39,843 nucleotides of DNA from Lachnospiraceae bacterium. GTDB lineage: Bacteria > Bacillota > Clostridia > Lachnospirales > Lachnospiraceae. The DNA is taken from contig JAAUZT010000015.1 of the NCBI GenBank assembly GCA_014804485.1, positions 48,714 through 88,556 of the forward strand, read 5' to 3'. The first letter of the stretch is position 1. Every line of letters starts with the position of its first letter. A program made the position numbers and the translations under genes. Below are positions 34,500-39,843 of the stretch, piece by piece. The notes beneath the pieces are model-generated. The model did not search any database. It was not told the DNA's origin and saw nothing but the letters and a program-made list of their open reading frames with translations.

Positions 34500-34586
34500 C
34501 TTGCCGCCGGCGTGCTGTCCGCTCCCATCGGCAAAGCCATACAAAAAAGGAATTATACGAGGGTGGTTGAAAAATGGCGTGGCTAA
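34500..34586 (+). other. In-frame C-terminal extension after the glycosyltransferase UGA
   Basis: 28 codons, LAAGVLSAPIGKAIQKRNYT then RVVEKWRG, then TAA. It continues the membrane helix and adds a basic cytosolic end, as expected for a real C-terminus. It ends within 4 bp of the convergent HAD gene stop at 34583. Confidence 0.5.
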
Positions 34587-35278
34587 TATAGTAGCTCGGA
34601 CAAAGAACGAATCTTTAAATAGGGCGAATCAACATCCGAAGCCGGATTTGCCGCTATCAGTATCGGAGTTATGCCAAGTTTTGCTGCTCCCTCCAGATTC
34701 TTCGGGGAATCATCTATAAATACTGTATCTCGCGCCGGAACGCCACATTTATTAAGTGCATCTGTGTACATTCTTTCATCCGGTTTAAATGTCCCCAAGA
34801 AGCAGCTATAGGTATGTGTTGCAAAGAAATCTGCGACCCCGATCGCACGAAGCTGCTGATCAATACTGGGCCATGTATCCGAAATGATTCCCAGTTTATG
34901 TGATTTACAGAGCGCTTTCAAAACCTTTTCCACATCAGGATAGACTACATAATTATTCATGTTGTAAGTGCGATCGAAAGCAATCTCTTTGATTTCATCC
35001 TCCGTAAGGCCGAGTTCGAGATTCCCGGAGATTTCCGAATAAAAATGAATAAATTGACGACATTCCTCTTCAACAGTTCGCACTAAATGATTTTTTTCCA
35101 GATACTCAAGGCTCTTATTTCTGGCATTCTGTATCTCATCAGAACTGTATTTATTAAGTTTATCATCCACTAATTCATAAAATTTATCAGTGAACATCCA
35201 ATCCCCCGACGCAGGGTAATCAAGTGTATATCCTACATCAAAAAAGATTACTTTTTTATCCTTTAATAATTCAATCAT
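34583..35278 (-). CDS. HAD-superfamily hydrolase
   Basis: 231 residues. Motif I is IFFDVGYTLDYP (first Asp present, second position Gly, so the D-x-G-x-T form). The helical cap follows, then motif II KLGIISDTWPS, motif III Lys in LGTFKPDERMY and motif IV VFIDDSPKNLEGAAK. Soluble phosphatase or dehalogenase-like enzyme, substrate unknown. GGAG precedes the ATG at 35278. Convergent with the glycosyltransferase. Confidence 0.9.
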   Translation of the reverse strand: MIELLKDKKVIFFDVGYTLDYPASGDWMFTDKFYELVDDKLNKYSSDEIQNARNKSLEYLEKNHLVRTVEEECRQFIHFYSEISGNLELGLTEDEIKEIAFDRTYNMNNYVVYPDVEKVLKALCKSHKLGIISDTWPSIDQQLRAIGVADFFATHTYSCFLGTFKPDERMYTDALNKCGVPARDTVFIDDSPKNLEGAAKLGITPILIAANPASDVDSPYLKIRSLSELLY

Positions 35279-35467
35279 GCTACTCCTTTCAGGCTGACTA
35301 CTTAAACAATTCTATGTCATCTGCTTTAAACATATTTAAATGTACTTTCTCATTTTCCCAAAAGTACAATCAAATTTCTTCCCTTCATAGTCAGAATAAG
35401 TTGTTCCTCATCTATCACAAAATATTGTACCATGCCTCCCGACAGCCAAACAAGAATATTTCATACT

Positions 35468-35527
35468 CTCAATGATATATGAAAGAACTGATATACCATT
35501 GAGCCTCAGCCTGCTGTATGTTATAAT
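35468..35527 (+). promoter_or_regulatory. Promoter with overlapping inverted repeat for the AAC(6')-like gene
   Basis: TTGAGC (35499-35504), 17-base spacer, TATAAT (35522-35527). CTCAATGATATAT (35468-35480) and ATATACCATTGAG (35491-35503) form a 13-bp dyad (12 of 13 paired) that reaches into the -35 box, a possible operator for an unidentified regulator. Confidence 0.6.
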
Positions 35528-35573
35528 TTCAATGTCGTCGTGAGCGGCAGATCGATATTTCGGAGGAAGTAAA

Positions 35574-36008
35574 ATGATACGAAAAGCCTCAAAAAATGAT
35601 ATAAAAATAATTGCTGAGTTAGCAGTCTTACTGTGGGATAACAATTCTGTTGATGATTTAGCAGGTGAGTTTTCTGAGCTTCTTTCCGGAGATGACGCTC
35701 AGATATTTCTGAAATATGAAAATGATATTCCCATCGGTTTCGCACAGTGTCAATTACGGCATGATTATGTAGAAGGAACCGAAACAACTCCTGTCGGGTA
35801 CTTAGAGGGAATTTTTATTATGGAAAGCTATCGCAACAGGGGCTATGCTAAAGAGTTGCTAAATGAGTGCGAGATGTGGGCAAAAAATAAAGGCTGTAAA
35901 GAATTTGCCAGTGATTGTGAAATCGACAATGACGCCAGCTTCCGATTTCACATGGCTATGAACTTTACGGAAGCAAACAGAATTATCTGTTTTACCAAAA
36001 AGCTGTAA
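35574..36008 (+). CDS. AAC(6')-like aminoglycoside N-acetyltransferase
   Basis: 144 residues of GNAT fold. CQLRHDYVEGTETTPVGYLE, GIFIMESYRNRGYAKELLNE, WAKNKGCKEFASDCEIDNDA and RIICFTKK run closely parallel, by eye, to the chromosomal AAC(6')-Iy-type enzymes that acetylate the 6' amine of aminoglycosides. The identification rests on recalled sequence similarity, and the natural substrate could be another amine. GGAGG precedes the ATG. Confidence 0.8.
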   Translation: MIRKASKNDIKIIAELAVLLWDNNSVDDLAGEFSELLSGDDAQIFLKYENDIPIGFAQCQLRHDYVEGTETTPVGYLEGIFIMESYRNRGYAKELLNECEMWAKNKGCKEFASDCEIDNDASFRFHMAMNFTEANRIICFTKKL

Positions 36009-36061
36009 ATTTCCGGTTATTCGCCAGAAGCATGAATCCAAAAATTTTCAAGAGGGGCACT

Positions 36062-36589
36062 ATGATGCTAGAAACCGAACGATTATATCTACGTGAAATG
36101 AACCAATCCGACTTCAACTCTTTATGCAAAATAATGCAGGATACAGAAACCATGTACGCTTATGAAGGAGCTTTCAGTGATGCGGAAGTTCAGGAATGGC
36201 TTGACAGGCAGATTTCTCGTTATCAGAAATGGGGCTTTGGTCTGTGGGCAGTCATTTTAAAAGAAACCGACGAAATGCTCGGGCAATGCGGACTTACGAT
36301 GCAGCCGTGGAAAGACGAGGAAGTGCTTGAAATAGGTTATCTTTTCAGGCGGAGCTATTGGCATAAAGGCTATGCAACAGAAGCGGCCGCGGCGTGTAAG
36401 CAATATGCTTTTGAAACACTGAATGCCAAAGAAGTCTGTTCTATTATCAGGGATACGAATACAGCCTCTCAGAATGTGGCCATCCGAAACGGGATGACCG
36501 TAACGGACACTTGGACCAAACACTACCGTGGCGTGGATATGCCTCATTATCGCTATGTATCATCACGACAGGACACTATGCCCTGTTAA
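36062..36589 (+). CDS. RimJ/RimL-type GNAT acetyltransferase
   Basis: About 175 residues. LETERLYLREMNQSDFNSLC is the characteristic RimJ/RimL opening; the acetyl-CoA site is EIGYLFRRSYWHKGYATEAA and IIRDTNTASQNVAIRNGMTV follows. AGAGGGG precedes two adjacent ATGs (36062, 36065). Acetylates protein or small-molecule amines; the substrate is unknown. Confidence 0.9.
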   Translation: MMLETERLYLREMNQSDFNSLCKIMQDTETMYAYEGAFSDAEVQEWLDRQISRYQKWGFGLWAVILKETDEMLGQCGLTMQPWKDEEVLEIGYLFRRSYWHKGYATEAAAACKQYAFETLNAKEVCSIIRDTNTASQNVAIRNGMTVTDTWTKHYRGVDMPHYRYVSSRQDTMPC

Positions 36590-36594
36590 AGCCT

Positions 36595-37647
36595 TTATAA
36601 CCCGGCAACCTCAATCTGATGTAAGCGAGAATCTAAAGCAGCCTTAATTTCCTCTTCAATATTTCGTATATACTTTATCCTCTCGACCGTGTTTCGTACC
36701 TCAGAAATTCCCATCATTCTTTCTGTCTCATCTATACATGTTCCAAGGGCTCTTTGAATATTATACTCTAACCATTCTACCCATGTATATGCCACCCCAA
36801 ATACATCGCTGTACGCCCGAAAACAATTATCATACGCCTCCAGATAACCGTCAAAAAAAGCAAGCATCTTGTCAATGTCCATATTACAGGTTACAATTCC
36901 TGACCATTGAAGTGCCAGTTGAAGTGCATGCGATATCGGATTGCCGTAATCAAGGCATTCTAAATCTATTACCCATGGATTACCATTATCCCACATAATG
37001 TTTTTAGGGTCCATATCCTCATCAGATACACAAATAATATCAGGCAAAGAAGTTCTTGCCTTATTCAACTCTTTTTCGGCATAGATCAGGAGCTCCTCAT
37101 TGTCAACTAAAAGAGAGCCAATCTCGCTTTTTTCTTCGTTCGCTTTATGGATATACTCGTGCCAATTAATTTTACTTAATTCAGACTCCTGATGGGAAAC
37201 ATTCTTAGGATTAATTGCATGAATCCTTCCGAGAACATTTCCGGCTATATTACATTCGTTGCTTGAAATATTATGCCAATCAGTTATGTGTCCTTCCTGC
37301 CATCTAAATATATAGAAATAGTGACCTTCTACTTTTTGCATTTTATGACCGTTGACGGTTATGGAAGGTACAATAGGAATATCTTCATTTTCCAAAATAT
37401 GTTCGATTTTTTCCGCTCGTCCATAGTTATCAAGCGCATCGCTTCTACTCATTATTTCCGGATTTAAGTGTTTCACTGCATACATTCCACATTCTGTTGT
37501 TACTCTGTACATTCTATGCAATAAACCGCCAGATACCGGCTCTATCGGGAAAATAATACTTCCCAAACCGCATGACATCATCAATTCAGCTATTAATTCT
37601 TCTATTGATTTTTCTTTCAATTCTCTTATCCTCATTACTTTACGCAT
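36595..37647 (-). CDS. APH/choline-kinase-type phosphotransferase
   Basis: About 350 residues. Kinase-like fold: GGLLHRMYRVTTECGMYAVK (nucleotide loop and Lys), Brenner loop ICVSDEDMDPKNIMWDNG (catalytic Asp and Asn; the usual HxD histidine is Asp) and DFG-like WVIDLECLDYGNP. Family PF01636; phosphorylates a hydroxyl of an antibiotic or metabolite. The frame extends to 37716, but a TTGAAA-N17-TATACT promoter lies within that stretch, so the ATG at 37647 (MRKVMRIRELK) is preferred. Substrate not determinable. Confidence 0.82.
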   Translation of the reverse strand: MRKVMRIRELKEKSIEELIAELMMSCGLGSIIFPIEPVSGGLLHRMYRVTTECGMYAVKHLNPEIMSRSDALDNYGRAEKIEHILENEDIPIVPSITVNGHKMQKVEGHYFYIFRWQEGHITDWHNISSNECNIAGNVLGRIHAINPKNVSHQESELSKINWHEYIHKANEEKSEIGSLLVDNEELLIYAEKELNKARTSLPDIICVSDEDMDPKNIMWDNGNPWVIDLECLDYGNPISHALQLALQWSGIVTCNMDIDKMLAFFDGYLEAYDNCFRAYSDVFGVAYTWVEWLEYNIQRALGTCIDETERMMGISEVRNTVERIKYIRNIEEEIKAALDSRLHQIEVAGL

Positions 37648-37677
37648 TGAATTTGTTATTCCTAAAACTACCTCGTA

Positions 37678-37706
37678 AGTATATCGCATGCTCTCGTTGT
37701 TTTCAA
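37678..37706 (-). promoter_or_regulatory. Sigma-A promoter of the APH-like gene
   Basis: Minus strand TTGAAA (37706-37701), 17-base spacer, TATACT (37683-37678). It sets the start codon downstream at 37647. Confidence 0.68.
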
Positions 37707-37725
37707 CACATCTCATAACATGACA

Positions 37726-37754
37726 TTGTGGTTCGATTGGGTATATGCTATAAT
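37726..37754 (+). promoter_or_regulatory. Probable promoter of the EamA gene
   Basis: TTGTGG (37726-37731), 17-base spacer, TATAAT (37749-37754), 64 bp before the start codon. The -35 is weak (four of six). It is divergent from the APH promoter with about 20 bp between them. Confidence 0.5.
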
Positions 37755-37817
37755 CTCGATATTCCTAAAAACGTGAATTAAAAATGGTTATATTATGAGA
37801 GTCAAGGAGCAACTAAT

Positions 37818-38702
37818 ATGAAGAGATTTATGAATCCGAGAATTATGCTTATCATATCAATGACAGTGTTCGGTACACTTGGTCTGTTTGTGAGGCACAT
37901 TTCCCTGTCTTCCGGAGAACTTGCTCTATACCGAGCAATTCTTGCGGCACTACTGATTGCCGCTTTTCTGTCTGCCACAAAACAGAAAATTCCGTTCCGC
38001 GAAATCAAAAAAGAGATTCCTCTTCTATTGTTGTCGGGCGTGGCTATGGGTTTTAACTGGATATTGCTTTTTGAAGCATATAAGTATACTACTGTTTCCG
38101 TTGCGACTCTCAGCTATTACTTTGCCCCGGTCATCGTAACGGTAGCCTGTCCTATTCTATTTAAGGAAAAGATGTCGGGAAAGCAATGGATCTGTTTTTT
38201 GATGTCCACGCTCGGTATTGTATTGATTACAGGTCTCGGAGATCTGTCGGCAGGAAATAATCATTTTATCGGCATCCTATTTGGTCTCGGCGCGGCCTGT
38301 TTCTATGCGGCGGTTATTTTACTCAACAAGTTTATTAAGAAGGTGGAAGGCATCCACAGAACATTCCTACAGTTTATTGCTGCAATTTTTGTTCTGATTC
38401 CCTATGTGGGATTCACGAGCGGAGTTACACTTTCCGGCCTTAACGGTACCGGCTGGGTCTGCCTGATGGTTGTAGGATTTGTCCATACCGGTGTGACCTA
38501 CTGTTTATACTTTTCCTCTCTCAAAGAACTGCCTGGTCAGAAAGCTGCCATACTGAGTTATATTGACCCACTTGTGGCCGTTCTTGTATCTGTTCTGATT
38601 TTGGGAGAAGGCATGACTGCCATGCAGGTAATCGGCGGCGCTTTGATTCTGGGCTTTACCCTATGGAATGAAATTACGCCAGAAAGTGTGCTTTTTGACT
38701 GA
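37818..38702 (+). CDS. EamA/DMT-family membrane transporter
   Basis: 294 residues, ten predicted membrane segments in two EamA repeats (for example SGVAMGFNWILLFEAYKYTT in the first, SSLKELPGQKAAILSYIDPL in the second). Exports or imports small metabolites or drugs with proton or exchange energy. AAGGAG precedes the ATG. Substrate unknown. Confidence 0.93.
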   Translation: MKRFMNPRIMLIISMTVFGTLGLFVRHISLSSGELALYRAILAALLIAAFLSATKQKIPFREIKKEIPLLLLSGVAMGFNWILLFEAYKYTTVSVATLSYYFAPVIVTVACPILFKEKMSGKQWICFLMSTLGIVLITGLGDLSAGNNHFIGILFGLGAACFYAAVILLNKFIKKVEGIHRTFLQFIAAIFVLIPYVGFTSGVTLSGLNGTGWVCLMVVGFVHTGVTYCLYFSSLKELPGQKAAILSYIDPLVAVLVSVLILGEGMTAMQVIGGALILGFTLWNEITPESVLFD

Positions 38703-38908
38703 CCCTTAAACGGATTCATCGGTTGAAGCAACAGATTATTTAACAATATTATATGATTCAGACTTTTTTCATCCGAATAACCATACACTTCTTCTCCGGC
38801 ATATCGACCTTAATGCTTCCTGTCAAAAAAATTTCAAAATTTTTAAACACTTTGCTCATCTCATCCGTTATATAGTTGAACACGCAAGAGAAGAGGAGCC
38901 GCCCGACA

Positions 38909-39373
38909 ATGGAAATCGAAAACCTATACGGAAAATTCCGCAGTGACCTGCTGGCCTACTGCACTGCCATGACAAAAAGCAGATCCTCCGCAGAGGACCT
39001 GGTTCAGGAGACCTACCTGCGGGCCTTCACCCACTGGGACGACGTGGAAGATCTATCCACAAACCAGTGCCGCGCATGGCTCTACAAAACCGCGCGTAAT
39101 CTGTTCATCGATCAGGTGAGAAAGCAGTCCCGCGAGACACCCTCAGATGAGGAACAATTAGCTCTCGCCTCCTTCGAGGAGGACCTGTCCGAGGCCGCTG
39201 TAGCACAGCTCATCGGACGGCTGCCGGATAAAGAAAAAAGCATCTTCTACCTGCGGTATTTTGAAGGCTACAATTCAAAGGAGCTGGGCGAGCTCTTTGC
39301 CCTGCCCTCAGCCACCATCCGCTCCCGTCTGGTCTCTGCCAAGAGAAGGCTGCGGGAATGGATTGAGGAATAA
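38909..39373 (+). CDS. ECF-subfamily RNA polymerase sigma factor
   Basis: 154 residues from the ATG at 38909 (MEIENLYGKFRSDLL), preceded by GAGGAG; a TTG 11 codons earlier is less likely. Region 2: RSSAEDLVQETYLRAFTHWD and CRAWLYKTARNLFIDQVRKQ; region 4: LPDKEKSIFYLRYFEGYNSK and ELFALPSATIRSRLVSAKRR. It directs a small regulon. No classical anti-sigma factor follows. The gene is visibly richer in G and C than the AT-rich stretch before it. Confidence 0.93.
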   Translation: MEIENLYGKFRSDLLAYCTAMTKSRSSAEDLVQETYLRAFTHWDDVEDLSTNQCRAWLYKTARNLFIDQVRKQSRETPSDEEQLALASFEEDLSEAAVAQLIGRLPDKEKSIFYLRYFEGYNSKELGELFALPSATIRSRLVSAKRRLREWIEE

Positions 39374-39390
39374 GAAAGGAGATTCACACC

Positions 39391-39555
39391 ATGAAAAGCC
39401 AAAAAAAGAACTTCTGCGGTACAACCCGCTGTGGTACACCCCCGTTAGAAAAGATCACCGCACTGGAGCGCGAGAACCTCATCAGCATGACCGCCGACCG
39501 GGAAGGCCAATCCCTGCTTGAATCCTATTGCCGCATCTACCGCGTCATGCTGTAG
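39391..39555 (+). CDS. 54-residue protein downstream of the ECF sigma factor
   Basis: Starts MKSQKKNFCGTTRCGTPPLE and ends SYCRIYRVML. Contains CGTTRCG, possibly metal-binding, then a helix. AAGGAG lies ahead of the ATG, 17 bp after the sigma stop. No family recognised; it could regulate the sigma factor. Confidence 0.6.
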   Translation: MKSQKKNFCGTTRCGTPPLEKITALERENLISMTADREGQSLLESYCRIYRVML

Positions 39556-39590
39556 AGACGGGTATCAAAACTTTTTGGAGGTAATTTATC

Positions 39591-39843
39591 ATGGAAAACA
39601 AGAAAAACTTGAAAATCAACTGCGCCGTCTGCGATGTCCGCAACGTCACCGAGGAACTGCTGAACACTTACGGCGAGGTGGCAATCAACACCGCCTGCAT
39701 CATCACCAGCCCGGTGGCTCAGGCTCTGCTGGGCAAGTACAAGGCCAAGCTCAACTGCGCTGCTACCGCCACTATTGACGGGAATGTCGGCGTTTCCACT
39801 ATCAACGGTCCAATGACCATTGCCCCTGGGCAGGTGATGACGG
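39591..39843 (+). CDS. Hypothetical protein, 3' end cut by window edge
   Basis: 84 complete codons: MENKKNLKINCAVCDVRNVT, a CAVCD cysteine pair, then AATATIDGNVGVSTINGPMT with evenly spaced Gly, which recalls polymer-forming beta-helical (bactofilin-like) proteins. TTGGAGG precedes the ATG. Third gene of the ECF operon. Family unknown. Confidence 0.6.
   Translation, partial: MENKKNLKINCAVCDVRNVTEELLNTYGEVAINTACIITSPVAQALLGKYKAKLNCAATATIDGNVGVSTINGPMTIAPGQVMT

Noticed and set aside
1-39843. CRISPR arrays, tRNA or rRNA genes, integrase or transposase genes
   Set aside because: No regularly spaced identical repeats with unique spacers, no tRNA cloverleaf or rRNA sequence, and no recombinase or transposase gene were seen; the palindromes have no associated transposase here.

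Overview
The window looks like a chromosomal segment of an endospore-forming Firmicute of class Clostridia, most likely a Lachnospiraceae-type gut anaerobe. The evidence is a spoIIA/sigF/spoVA sporulation block, a T-box in front of valS, strong AGGAGG-type ribosome binding sites, a GH112 galactosyl-hexosamine phosphorylase, two ABC/two-component signalling cassettes and moderate GC. The lineage is inferred from gene content; no 16S or other marker is present.

Layout. (1) 1-8.0 kb, minus strand: an FtsX-type ABC permease (cut by the window edge) and its ATPase, preceded by their histidine kinase and response regulator. Upstream is a second operon of response regulator, HAMP histidine kinase, a membrane-anchored PepSY-like protein and a 35-residue membrane peptide. 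A 300-bp imperfect palindrome sits between the first kinase and the ATPase. (2) 8.0-11.0 kb: an HD-domain hydrolase overlapping a GH112 phosphorylase. (3) 11.2-17.5 kb: the sporulation block, read from right to left: spoIIAA-spoIIAB-sigF, then a small DUF3006-like protein, a PilZ protein and an HD-GYP protein, a terminator, a sigma-G-type promoter, then spoVAA-spoVAB, about 780 bp of hairpins and 20-bp tandem repeats, then spoVAC. The spoIIA-spoVA order is the ancestral Bacillus order, but a c-di-GMP module lies between its halves; spoVAD and spoVAE do not follow spoVAC. (4) 17.7-25.5 kb: a zinc-ribbon/TPR membrane protein, a 50-residue protein, folC, a FapA (DUF342) protein, and valS with a T-box leader and promoter. 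(5) 25.6-30.7 kb, more AT-rich: an AAA/DUF4143 ATPase, then an operon made of a transmembrane protein, a separate ABC ATPase, a second transmembrane protein and a MerR regulator, driven by a promoter with the 19-bp spacer typical of MerR control. (6) 30.7-38.7 kb, mixed strands: a patchwork of short, mostly singly transcribed genes that modify or export small molecules: five GNAT acetyltransferases (one like AAC(6')), an APH-like kinase, an AbrB-regulated UGT-type glycosyltransferase, HAD and HD hydrolases and an EamA exporter. (7) 38.9 kb to the end: a GC-richer ECF sigma factor followed by two small proteins, the last one cut off.

Most notable points: the c-di-GMP module inside the sigF-spoVA locus; the repeat-filled break in spoVA; the ABC exporter whose two membrane halves lack fused ATPase domains; an in-frame UGA inside the C-terminal membrane tail of the glycosyltransferase; a 35-residue membrane peptide at the end of a two-component operon; and a set of unrelated-looking long palindromes in intergenic spaces.
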